Source of the DNA: Ligustrum vulgare
Taxonomy: Eukaryota > Streptophyta > Magnoliopsida > Lamiales > Oleaceae
Direction of reading: 5' to 3'
Assembly: GCA_963555705.1 (NCBI GenBank)
Contig: OY743190.1
Span: 12,933,501-12,997,500, forward strand
DNA: 64,000 nt
Positions within the stretch are counted from its first letter, which is position 1. Each line of letters starts with the position of its first letter. Made by a program: the position numbers and the translations under genes. This document shows positions 47,569-59,330 of this stretch, one piece after another. The notes beneath the pieces were generated by a model. The model ran no database searches. It was given only the letters and a program-made list of their open reading frames with translations, and was not told the origin of the DNA.

Positions 47569-49414
47569 ATGGCTAGGCGGGTACGAGTGGGTGATCTGAG
47601 GGAGGTGGAAGACCTAGACGAACCTTTAGAGGTCGAGCCTCTAGGTTTCTACGAACCCCCGGATATTCCTCAGGAACTTGAGTCTGACAATGGGGAAGAC
47701 ATTGATGACAATCCCCAGGTAGGTAGGGAGTCGAGACAGGCCGACCTTGAACTACCCACTTAATTTAATAAAATGAAAGAACATACGATCGGGGTAGACA
47801 TGAGGAGGTATAGACTAGAGGAGAGGTATACAGCTAGGGTGCCAGATAAGGATGAGTACTCTTATCATTGCCGGGAGGGGGAAATGGCCGGTTAAGATTT
47901 CCTCTTCACCATTTCTTCGTTGACTTCTTGCTGACCACGAGCGTATTGCCTGGTCAGCTCGCTCCCAACGGGTGGAGAATACTTGTGTACTTCTATGTTC
48001 TATGTAGGAGTCTAGGGATAGAACCAATTGTCGATCTCTGTAAATGCCTCTTAGAGCTTAAGTACTTGCTCCGGTGCAATAGTTTTGTATACCTGTGCGG
48101 GAAGGGTCGGTTTGAGGTCCCCTGGGTCCCGTCTTTGATCAAATACTGGAAGGAAAAGTTCTTCTTTATAAAACCAAGAGAGGGAGAGAACTTCTTCTGG
48201 GCTACCTTCAGAAGGCCAGATGTAGATAGTTTCAATAGAATAGGTAACTTGAACGATGAGGCTGTAACTGAGCTCATGGCCAACGCTGTGAGGATATGCG
48301 ATTTTGGATTGTTGGCCGAAGAAGCTAATAACCTGGTGAATGATGATATTCTTGACCAGACCGGTCTTGACCTCCAGCCCGGTAGGGTTCGGCCTTCTCA
48401 ACTACGTAAATAAAAGAAACTTTTCAATGCCCTTTTTTTTTATATGCACCTTTGTGTGACCTAACTGTCCCCGGACCCTCTGAATTTCAGGAATGACCTT
48501 TGATTCTGAAGCGTTGAAAGAAGCGGCAATGGCCAAGGCCCAAGGAGCTCGAGCCAAACGAGTGGTAAACGGCGTCACCCGGAGGCGGCCCCAAAAAAGA
48601 ACCAAAATTGTGCCTTCAGGGCCGGGCCAAACATCACAGGCCCCAGAAGACTCTCAAAGGTCTAGGGTAGAGAGACCTCCAAGAGGTCGGGCTCCCCCGC
48701 ATTCCCATTTTGAGGTCGAGCCAGAGAACCCAACTCTAGCTGACTGTAGGAGGAGAATACATGATTCTCTGTACCCGAGCCTAGTGAAAAATATCAGTAC
48801 GAGGTGTGGCTGGAGCAAGGGGTCGAGCATCTCATGAGCGCGGCATTGCAGGTAATAGTCGGGTTATTCCGTGTTCATGGATTTCCTTTTAAGGGAGAAT
48901 TTTTCTAACTTTTTATCTCGTCCTGCAGATGCTCAGCATTACCTGGGGCGTTTCTTTGCAAAGCATAGAGCGAAACGGTGAGCCAGCTAGTCCACTCCGT
49001 TCAGTATGGGCGACTCGAGCTACTAATGCGGAGGAAGCCTTGGCGAAGACCCGGTCTGAGCTAGAAGCAATGGCCCAGGAGCGCGAGCAAGCCCGGGAAG
49101 AAAATGCTCGTTTATCTGAAGAATTGAAGATGGCTCGGGAGAGGGAACTCCAAGCCGAGGCCTCTGCAGTAGAGGCTTTCAAGGGGTCGAGAGAGTACAA
49201 GCTCGCCCTTAGCAACTACGCCCTTGAGTCATATACTCAAGCCATTAAGCAAGTTCGAGCTTGGTGCTTGCTGAATTCTCCCGACCTCGATACAAGCCCC
49301 CTGGCAGAGTTCCCATTAGGCGCGGATGAACTGGACCTCACCCATTTTGAAGAAGATGATGGTGAAGGCGCTGAGGACGCGGAGAACGGGAGCGATCCCG
49401 AGCCTGAAACCTAA
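47569..49414 (+). pseudogene. Accessory (antisense) ORF of a Tat-type retrotransposon, spliced, frameshifted
   Basis: The gene starts at 47569 with an acidic segment. It then has a domain with PLHHFFVDFL and PGQLAPNGWRILVYF (about 47898-47985), the hallmark of the plant 'putative gypsy-type transposase' family (PF04195), which occurs as an extra ORF in Tat/Ogre/Retand elements; its role is unknown. Exons seem to end at 48402 (CTAC then GTAAAT) and resume at 48490 (TTTCAG), then end at 48850 and resume at 48929. The last exon (48929-49414) is an Ala/Glu/Arg-rich coiled coil with an acidic tail. Frameshifts near 47890 and 48775 are needed to read through, so this copy is probably dead. It lies opposite to the integrase. 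Confidence 0.75.
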
Positions 49415-49805
49415 CCCATCTCCTCTTTATGTTTTGAAAACATATACTAAACCCGGGGTATGCCCCTGTGTCTACCTGTAAACTTGATTCTGATAAATGA
49501 AGTTGCATATTTCCTATCTATGTTCTCCCCTTTTACTTGTGTTCTCTTTCTTTTCTTTTTACAAGCTGATTGCCGTTTTGAGCACACAAATTGTATCTAT
49601 AGGGGCATAGAGATCGGGTTCAGACGAGCTCCTAATTTAATAATCAGATCCATGATTGACAGTAATTAGAGAGACCGGGCGTGCCAGACCTTAAGGGTCC
49701 ATTTATCAAGTCCTGCCCGTAATTTGGTGGAATGTATATTTTATAAGGGTAGGGTGATACCGAATTGATGTAGTAAGGTCGATTTAACCCGACCTGTAAT
49801 CATTG
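49415..49805. other. Non-coding retroelement spacer
   Basis: Lies between the end of the accessory ORF and the hairpin array. It carries 'ccgggc' and 'cccgacc' motifs like the rest of the element. No ORF of note. Confidence 0.5.
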
Positions 49806-50115
49806 AAAATTATCTATTGATAAATAATTTGTAACGTCTTGCCATGAGACCTTATAAATTATTCGTGAAAGAATAATTTGTAAAGTTTTACCATGAGACA
49901 TTGTAAATTATTTGTTGGTAAATAATTTGTAACGTCTTGCCATGAGACCTTGTAAATTATTCGTGAAAGAATAATTTGTAAAGTCTTACCATGAGACATT
50001 GTAAATTATTTGTTGGAAAATAATTTGGAACGTCCTGTCATGAGACCTTGGAATTATTTGTTGGAAATAACTTGTAAAGTCACGCGAATGACCTTGTAAG
50101 TTATTCCAAGATTTG
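49806..50115. repeat. Tandem array of hairpin units, about 52 bp period, six copies
   Basis: Units read 'ataatttgtaacgtcttgcc' followed by 'atgagaccttgtaaattatt', so each junction forms an inverted repeat (aaattattcgtgaaagaataattt). Two variants alternate (cgtcttgcc and agtcttacc), giving a higher-order period near 104 bp. It is inside the Tat-type element, between pol and the accessory ORF. Confidence 0.9.
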
Positions 50116-50356
50116 GTCTTTGTAGTGCTCATTCTTCCGAAGGAATACTTTTATTAAAGGGGACTGAATGATGGGTCTCGTTAAAACCTTACCCAGAAAA
50201 ATTCTGTTGGACAAAACTTGGATAAGGAAAAAGAGTACCCGTCCCTAACGCTAAAACAAACGACAGTGGGCGCGCAGGCCCGACCTTAAAAATTATTGAT
50301 GGACGTACAAGTCCGAAAGTAAAAAGAATAAAATTGGGCGCGCAGGCCCGACCTTT

Positions 50357-51436
50357 CTACGACTCTGATATAAAGAGAAACGTCTCTACTTGTAGTATGA
50401 CTTCAAATTCTCCACATTTCATGGCTGAGGAAGAGGTTTTGAATCCATTTGTGCGGAGGCTATATGAGCCCTTCCCCACCTTTCGGATGACTTCGTATGG
50501 TCCTTCCCAAACATACCCAAGTTTCCCTGGTTTATGACCGGCATCCTCACTACGACGAAGGACAAGATCTCCCATTCTGAATTCCCTCTTCTTTACTCGG
50601 ATATTGAACTTCTTAGACATGGCCTGTTGGTAAGCTGCTATTCTTAATGATGCATTTTCCCTGACTTCTTCTAGAAAATCCAGACTTTCTCTCTGTCCCT
50701 CAATATGGTTGGGCGATCCCACGGCCATAGCACGGAAGCTCGAAATTGTTACTTCTACTGGGACAGCGGCCTCCATTCCGAAGGCAAGCATGAACGGGGT
50801 CTCCCCTGTCGTAGTTTTGAATGTGGTTCGGTTGGTCCAAAGTATTTCTGGGAGGAGATCAGTCCAATCTCCCTTGGAACTGTCGAGGCGAGTCCTCAAG
50901 TCTTGTAAGATGAGTCTGTTCGTAACTTCAGCTAACCCATTACTCTGCGGGTGCGAAACGGAAGTCAACCTGTGTTCTATTCCCAGGCTCTTGCAGAATT
51001 GCTTGAAGGCTTGGCACTCAAATTGACGCCCGTTATCTATTATTAATGTCTTAGGAAGACCAAAGCGGCAGACTATTGATTTCCACACAAATGCTTCCAA
51101 CTTTTGTTCTGTGATTACGGCTAGCGGTTCGACTTCCACCCACTTAGTGAAGTATTCCACAGCAACTGTCAAGAACTGGACCTGACCCAGGGCTATGGGG
51201 AAAGGTCCCAGTATGTCGATTCCCCATTGAGCGAAAGGATATAGGCACATAATAAATGATAGCTCTTCAGCGGGTTGATGTAATCGGGCTGCGAATCTTT
51301 GACACTTGTTGTAAGCTTTTACATAATCGAGTGTGTCTTTCTTCATATTGGCCAATAGTACTCGCATCGTATCAACTTCAATATCAGAGCTCTCGCTCCT
51401 TGGTGTCCCTTACAGATTCCTTCATGAACCTCGGCC
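50357..51436 (-). pseudogene. Ty3/gypsy integrase (Tat-type), truncated and frameshifted
   Basis: The open frame 51367-50357 encodes most of an integrase, which inserts retrotransposon cDNA. The zinc-binding HHCC domain is split: its two His (VHEG, KGHQG) are read at about 51380-51420 in another frame, then a one-base shift near 51365, then CNKCQRFA. The DDE core is present: Asp in WGIDILGPF, Asp in IIDNGRQF, Glu in GLAEVTNR. A GPY/F-like WEGPYEVIRKVGKGSY follows, with no chromodomain. The pol part upstream (reverse transcriptase, RNase H) is missing because the element is cut at about 51436 next to a copia element. The style matches Tat/Ogre/Retand integrases. Confidence 0.9.
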
Positions 51437-51439
51437 ATA

Positions 51440-54400
51440 GTAAAGATCAAAATTCAATTTCTATAGTGTTCTTCAAGTTCTTTATTCAAGGTTTCAAATT
51501 ACTTGGTTTGAACTTGATTAAAAGGTTTGATTACTCCTTCATCAAGTTTGTCTTGAACCCTTCAAGTACTCACACCGAAGACAAAAAATATTATTTGAGG
51601 ACAACAATTTTGTATCGTGTAAGAACCTTCTCCTTTTAGTGGATTTACAAAATTCATTTGTGAATGTTCAAGTTTACTTGTTTGTTTGTTTTGTTTTTCG
51701 TCTTCTCCTTTCTATTTTAACAACATTCTCAAGCAATATTATTGAAATGGAGAACGAGACTACCATGATGACAATCAAGATGATGCATCAAGACCTTGTA
51801 AGGCTTGATACATTTGATGAGATGAAATTCATAAGATGACTGGATAAGTTAAAATTTCTTCTCATCAATTTGAAGATATTTTACATTTTCAATCTGAACT
51901 TGGAGCCATTGTTAGAATCAACTCTGGGAGATAATGACCAAGTCAAGGCAGAAAGAAAGAATAGACAATAGGATGCATTAATATCTAGGAAACACATCTT
52001 TAATGCTCTCTTCGATCACCTTTATGATCTCTACACCAACACCACTTCGACTAAGGAGATTTGGGAAGCATTGAAAAAAAAAATACAAGGTCGAAGAGGA
52101 AGGTACTACAAGTTTTTGATTTCCAAATATTTTGATAAGTTTTTGTATAACATGTCATTGCTAGGATAAATACATGAGTTACAAATTATTACCAACAAAA
52201 TGAAGTTCATGAAGATTGAATTTTCTGAAACCTTCCAAGTTGGTGCGATATTGGCAAAGTTGCCATTTTTATAGAAATGTTATAGTAAGAATATACTTCA
52301 CAGCTCTGAAAGTTATTCTTTGGAATGAACTCAAGAGCATCTTCGCATTGAGGTAGAATCAATGGCACGAGATGAGAATAAACATTCTCATGAGGGCACT
52401 TCTAAAGCCCATTCGGTGAACCAGGTCAACAAAATCAATAAGTATTTGAAGAAAAGGAAATCACTTCATTCTAACAAAGAAGACAAAAACAAAGACAAGA
52501 AGAAATCCAAATTCTCTTGTTCTGTTTGTGATTTGAGATAACATGCCCGTTAATGAAGAAATCGTAAACAACCAAAGTAACAAGGTAAAGTGAACATCGT
52601 TGACACCGACAACATTGTTGCAACCATGAAAATTGTAAATGTGGTCAAATAAAAATTCAAGGATGGTGGTATGACATTTGTGCTACCATCCATGTACTAT
52701 GATATGACCCTTTTCAAGATCTATCATGAAGTGGATGATGTACACATTCAAATGGGGAGTGAAGTTCAATCCAATGTTGTTCGTAAAGGAAGTGTGATAT
52801 AAATTTCACATCCGGCAAGAAGATTATATTAATTAATGTCTTACATGTACCGAATATAAATAGAAATCTAGTTAGTGGTGATTTGTTGGGAAAAAAAGAG
52901 AATAAAGTCCGTATATGAGTCGGGCAATCTTGTACTTTCTCGTAATTGTGTATTTGTTGTTAAATATTATTCGAGTGAATGAATTATCAGACTTTGTAAA
53001 GAATGATAAAAAACAAAATAATTTGATGAGATAATTAGAATATAATAAATGTAAATTATGGGTTAAGTCTAAAATAATTAAGAAACATTTTCATAGTATT
53101 GAAAGGACTTCTAATTTATTAGACTTAGTTTATTTCGGCATATGTGAACTGGATGGAATATTGACTACAGGATATAATAAAATATTTTATTACTTTTATA
53201 GATGAAAATTCTAGGTTTTGTTAGATCTATTTGATGAAGCATAAGGACGAAAACGTTAATATGTTTAAAATATACAAAATTGAAGTAAAAAATCAATTGA
53301 GTAAGAAGGTTAAAATCTTAGAAGTGATAGAAGAGGTCAATACTTTTCTAATGAGTTTAATCTTTTTTGTGAACAACATGTCATAATACATCAATGTAGT
53401 GGACCTAAAATACCTCGAAAAAATGATTTGTCTGAGATGAAGAATAAGACACTAGTTGAGATGATATATGCTATGCTATTAAATGCTAAGTTGCATTTAA
53501 CTTTTGGGTGAAGTTTTGTTAAGTGTGTGTCAGGTAATAAATAGGATTCCTTATAAAAACCTTAATTTTTCTCCCTATGATTTGTGGAGAGGAAGAAAAT
53601 CGAACATTGATTATTTTAGAGTATTGGGGTGTCTTGCTTATTCCAAGAACGTTGATCCTAAAAGGACCAAGTTGGGTCCTAAAGGAGTTAGCACATTTGT
53701 AGGATATGCTCAAAATAATAAGGCATATCGCTATCAAACTTAGAAACCAATGTCATAATTGAATCTTGAAACGTGAAGTTCTTTGAAAATATATTATCTT
53801 CAAATAATGCTTTAAGAGAGCCTCAGGTGAAGATTCTTAGTTCTATGAGATCACAAGCGGAAACACCATTCAAGAATGTTGACACAAATGAAATACATAG
53901 AAGCACAAGAGCTCGAAAGGATAAAAGTATAGGACCAAACAAATTGATTCTCAACTCATCTCATTCTATTTGGTTGAAGGAAATAAGAAGAGTGTTACAA
54001 GAACAATTACATATGTTCTTCAAGTGAAAACTAATCCTAAGACTTATCGAGAAGAAATGTCATCTAGGGAATAACATCTTTTGAAAAGATGTTGTAAAAG
54101 ATTAAATGAATTCAATAATGTATAATAATACTTGGAAAATAGTCGATTCACCACCCAATTCAAGACCTATAGGCCATAAATGAGTATTTTAGAGAAAGTA
54201 CAACGCAGATGGTACTCTTAATACTTGTAAAGCCATGTTAGTAGCCAAATGGTATCAATAAAAGGAAGGAATATATTATTTTGACACATGGATTAACCTA
54301 CTTAGCCAGATTGATTTACCTAATGATTTACCAATTTCTATATTGGTACAATTATGGTGGTTGATTTTAAAGATAGTGTGATGGGTAAAGTGATGGATGT

Positions 54401-54803
54401 CTGCCAAGTATATTGTAGGTAAGTCAATTGGTAAATCAATCGACAACGTAGCATGGTTGTTTAACACATATGCATATGTTGTACGAATAATTTCAACAAT
54501 TATTTTTATTTGTTTTAACTTCTATTCATAACTTGCATATACATCAAATTGATGTTAAAAAAAAATTCTTAAATATAGATTTCAATGAGAAGGTTTATAT
54601 GGAACTACCGAAAGTTTTTGTTCTCCCCGAAATTTGCACAAAGTATGCAAGTTAGTGAAATCCTTATATGAATTAAAACAAGCACCAAATAAATGGCATG
54701 AAAAGTTTGACTTTGCAATAATGTCTTTTAGATTTAACATAATAATGTTGATGAATGTTTATATTCAAAATTTAGTAATGGTCAACTTGTGCATATATAT
54801 ATA
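51440..54803 (+). pseudogene. Ty1/copia element, 5' part: gag, integrase, start of reverse transcriptase (broken)
   Basis: A gag-like start (ATG at 51749) is followed by a gag body with stops and a degenerate zinc knuckle near 52520. The integrase region is clear: NEQ-type 'FCEQHVIIHQCSG' (about 53365-53403), LVEMIYAMLLNAK, and the open stretch 53504-53743 with RIPYKNLNFSPYDLW and FRVLGCLAY. The reverse-transcriptase start lies at about 53940-54800. Stops and indels are many. The order integrase before reverse transcriptase defines Ty1/copia. It is cut at 54803 by a Helitron block and resumes at 62667. A 5' LTR should lie near 51440-51640 but its ends could not be read. Confidence 0.85.
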
Positions 54804-57800
54804 CTAGTATGAGTTACGTGCGTTGCACGAAGCGATTTATATTTGTGTTTATTCGCGTGGAATTAGAAATGAAAACAAAACTTATTTGTGAGTAAATATA
54901 AATAAACATTAAGATTGGAATATACTTCAACTAATTCAGTGATAACATTCCAACACAAACTTTTCTTTGATGCTTAAGTAATGAATTGAAATTATGTAAT
55001 TGACCGACACTGAAAACTGCTAGTCAAAGAATCCTGTTGTAACCAGCACTAAAATTACAGTTCTTAGGGAGATTTGCTTGGAAATCGCCTTTCCATTTTT
55101 TTCAAGGAAAAGGTTGTAATGTGATTTACTTTCTAGTTCATCATTGCAGTTACTAACTGTTGAAAATGAGATGAAAGAGGTCGGGGTTCTGTAGAGAAGC
55201 AAATGCCAAAGGAAACATCTACCAGCATGGAGTTCCAATAAATGTATTTTTAGGGCATTGGCGATCACCAGTGCCAAACTAAGTACACAGATACTCCAAA
55301 TTCTGTAAATTTAACATCACCAACAGAATCAATCAATATATTACCAGCCCGCCGTAAAGTTATGTTAATTATGTCATATGTTGCAAGAAAGGAAAAAAAA
55401 AACACTATTTACAGGAATGATAAAACTTCTACCATGTATGGATATATATACGTTTTACCAATTAGAGAAAAAAAAAACACAAACTTGCCTCAATTGACTA
55501 TTAGAGTAGAGTCATTTGGCCACAACAACATAAATAAGTTTATTTACCACTAAATAAAATTGAAATAAGTAAAGATCTTATTGGACAACCAATCCACAAG
55601 TTGTATCTAAGTAGATATACAGAACATGATTTTCAATGAAAATGATTGATTTAGAAAATACATAGCAAGACAGAGAAATTCAAAATATCATACCATTCAA
55701 GTAAAAATGACCGCGTGAGACACCCATACCTTCACGAGTATGAATGTGTCCATTGAAATTAAGATATACAAGCTTTGAGGACCTCACATAATAATGTAGC
55801 AATAATAGGCTCTTCCAAACCTTTCGGATAGTATGATATCATTATATGAAGGAAAGATCTCCCGGCCATGTACGATATTACACTTCCCTTGACCTCTGTA
55901 GATAAGAATTTGTATAATAAGCCGATAAAATTATTTCAATCACCTGAATGATTACTTATCTAGGACTATGGATTGAAATATGGAGTCTTATAGACATGCT
56001 ATATCTTTACTTTACATAAACCACGTAAACAAATGAAGTCCAAAAGTTAAAAAAGGGGAAAGGAACAAAATTGAAAGTTTATATACATTTGGCCAAGTGA
56101 TATCTGGCCAAAGAAAGATTAAAGTTGTTGATCGAGATACAAAAGCATATTTGTGTTTTGGAGTGTGCACGAAATGCTATAATTCACATTAAAGGCCATT
56201 ATAATCTCATGCTTCCTTCCTTTTTAGTGACGAAATTAGAGTTTTATATAAAAATGATACTCTCTTCTCGCAATCTATTTTTTCATTGATGCATTAGAGA
56301 ATATTCTATTGCCATTCGACCCAAACTCATATAAGGGTTCAATGAACTAATCGAAATTAGCATAAGATCTCAACAAATAACTGATCAATTAAACATGTAC
56401 GGAGTGAAACAAATAATGATCTTCTGTGGACATCCCATAAAAGGGTAAATCTTCATAATCCAATCGTACACAAGAACACAAATTAATCAAATAAAACAAT
56501 AAAAAATACATAAAATGTAATTAAATATTCCACCAAGATATTGAATCATTTTAATCAGTTCATCCAACAGGTATAATCAAACAAAAATTGTACCGCTATT
56601 CATGCTTCAATTTGGCATAAACTGCAGCCAAAATCCCATTAACACAAACAAAACCAAACAAATCAAAGAACAAAAGAATAAACACAGAAAATTGATTAAA
56701 ATGCAATCACATATGACTAAAGATACAAAATGGATGATCTGGTCAAGAAAATTAGAGCTTAACTAAAGATATACTAACTTGCAGGCATAAAGCAGCCATC
56801 ATTATGTCTTCACTGTTTCTAATGGACCTTGACACAAGTCTGTCATGCATTTGCTGGTAAAGTAAATTTATATATCGTGGCACAACTGCAATGCTTGTTT
56901 CAAATGGAGAAGTACTAAGAGATGGAAAACAAAGCTAGAGAAGATGTTGCTAGTCCCTATGGAGTTCATTTTCTTCCTGATCCAGATACCAGAAGAATAT
57001 AACAGTCATCAACGCTAGGTAACCTCCAAGTAATATTCAACTGATAAAAATCTTTTTCAATTCCTAGATGGGCAATAGAGATGGAATAACTTTAACCTTA
57101 GGGATTGTCATTATTGTTTCTGTATAGAAAGTATATTTTGAAAAATAACAGCCACATGAAATGCAAGGAACTAAACAAAATATCTAAGATACAGAAAATG
57201 AGAGAGAATCATACCATCATTGAGGATGGCAATGATCAGAACTATTAACGGGGAGAAATCGATCTTCCAAGTCAAAGCAATGAACATAAACCATAACTTC
57301 CAAACAAAAAGTGAACAACAAAAGAAATCAATTCTATGTGAGTACTATAGTAATCATCTCTCTTTTTCCAATGTAACAATCAACTTACCACAATATGGAT
57401 AGTGATTTCGACAGCACCTATCTGTCAAAACAAAGATGTAAAGAATTCAAACATATTTCGACCAAAAAAATAGACCTACAAAATAGATATAAGAAGGAAT
57501 AAACTAATTTTGTAATTTTTCATTCTTTGGAAAAGGAAGAGATTGAAATGAACACCAAGACATCCCCTACATAAACATATTCTATTCAGAATTATAATCC
57601 TCCAAAAAGATGAATACTAACATGGATCTGTTACTGCCGATCAAAACAAACCAGGTGAGTGTTGACATGAATATAAAAGAATAGTCAAAGCACACATTTA
57701 AATCAAGAAGAAAATTATGAAGGTCATAACCAAATTGATTGAACCACTTAAAAAGTCGACATAAAAGTCAAGTCCTCATTTCAATGATAGCAAAATATAA

Positions 57801-59330
57801 TCCAAATTGACCAACAATCTTCAAAATAAACATCGAACAAATCCATTGTACATGAAGTGGTCATGAAAGTACAAACATAGGCACAAATTCTAGGGTGTAT
57901 TAGAGCTCACCATAATCTTTACCGAAGTCAAATATTTGGGTTCAAATATGAAAGTTTATTGCTTTCAGGTTCTTTTTCCCGAGTTTCATTCCCTAGGTAT
58001 ATAATGAACAAAATAAATAAATTTGTACACGGAAAAGAAACAACAAATACTATTCAATGCATTAGAAAAACATCATCAAAAAGATCAAAGTAAAATAAAT
58101 CAACAATGAAAATATAACTTCCAAATTTTAATATCCCATAGCCCACTGCTCAACTAATCTTTAACAACCTCAAGATCCTTACTTGAAGGAAACACCCAAT
58201 CCAACTTCAAATTTAGTAGTCAGGCATTGACATTTTCTGTCTTACTTAAAAAAAAAACACACAAAAAAAGGTTACATATAAAAAATGTATCTATTTCCAA
58301 CAAGAGATTGAGTTCACTGCTACTTATCATAATAATTCAGTAGTGAGAGAGAGATATAGCTAGCCACCAAAAAACCACAATCTCAATCTATTTTACATAT
58401 TTCAAACTCAAGTCCACAATTCAAGCAGGAAAGTCCTGACACAAATACAGTAACTTCCACTATTCAACATAAATTAACTTACTCAACTTAATTCAAAAAT
58501 AAAGAAAAGAAAAAATCGAAATCTGAACAAACGAAAACAAATGCAATAGTAGTCACCAAATAAACCACAACCACAATCTGAATTTGTTTTACCTGCTTCA
58601 AATCTAGTCCACAATCCAAGCAGGAAAGTCCTGACACAAATATACAAAATACCACATCAATACCACTTTCAATATTAAACATAGAATTACTTACTAAAAT
58701 TGATTAAAAATGGAGAAATATATAACAATTATTATACAAACCAGGAAAAAATAAAGAATCGGACAAACAGAAACTTAATGAAGAAACGAGCAGGGAAAAA
58801 TTGCCTACAAAATGAGGTCCAAAAAAATGGGAGGAAAAAAAACCTGAAGAACCAAGGTTTTCGAAAAAAAAGCCCCTTCAATGACCAACTCAAAACCAGA
58901 GATAATAATAGATCTACACAAAACAATTAAAAAAAGGATCAACAAAGACTGACCATTGATGGGGATAGATGATGGAAACTGTAACCCCAAGCACGAACGA
59001 TCTGTAACCGCGATGGTATCAAAATTGGACAAAAAATATACATACATGAAACAATAAAAGGAAAAAAAAAATTACGAACCTTCGATGGTGATAGATGAGG
59101 AACGCTATAACCCTAAGGAGAAGGATCTCGAAGCGCGAGGATAATAGAGGGAGAGAGAGAAGAGAACTGAATTTTTTTTTCCATGTGTGTATCTCTATGG
59201 CCTGAGAGAAAAAGTGCTCGTACAGAATAAAAAAATGGAAGAAAAAAGCGTGTTCCCCTATTCTACTAAAAGTGCTATTTTTCGTCATTTGAATAGTAAA
59301 TATGTAACTTGATCTTATATATAGTAGGGA
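54804..59330 (-). mobile_element. Possible inner Helitron copy (4527 bp)
   Basis: It uses the internal 5' terminus at 59330 and the shared 3' terminus at 54804. The base to the right on the plus strand is T, so the A/T target rule also holds here. If this is the true element, 59331-62666 would be a separate copy lacking its 3' end. Confidence 0.45.
58951..59150 (-). repeat. Two tandem copies of a GC-richer segment, related to 62421-62490
   Basis: 'gatggggatagatgatggaaactgtaacccc' (from 58959) and 'gatggtgatagatgaggaacgctataaccct' (from 59084) are diverged copies. A third version lies at about 62421-62490, with 'gacgacaaacgagaaacaccgtaaccctag'. It looks like part of an exon or 5' leader captured and amplified within the Helitron. 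Confidence 0.6.

Noticed and set aside
48051..48401. Minus-strand frame of 116 residues
   Set aside because: It is the complement of the accessory ORF, which has a recognisable domain on the plus strand.
55020..55277. Minus-strand 85-residue frame in the Helitron block
   Set aside because: No recognisable domain, no codon bias, and no Rep/helicase motif.
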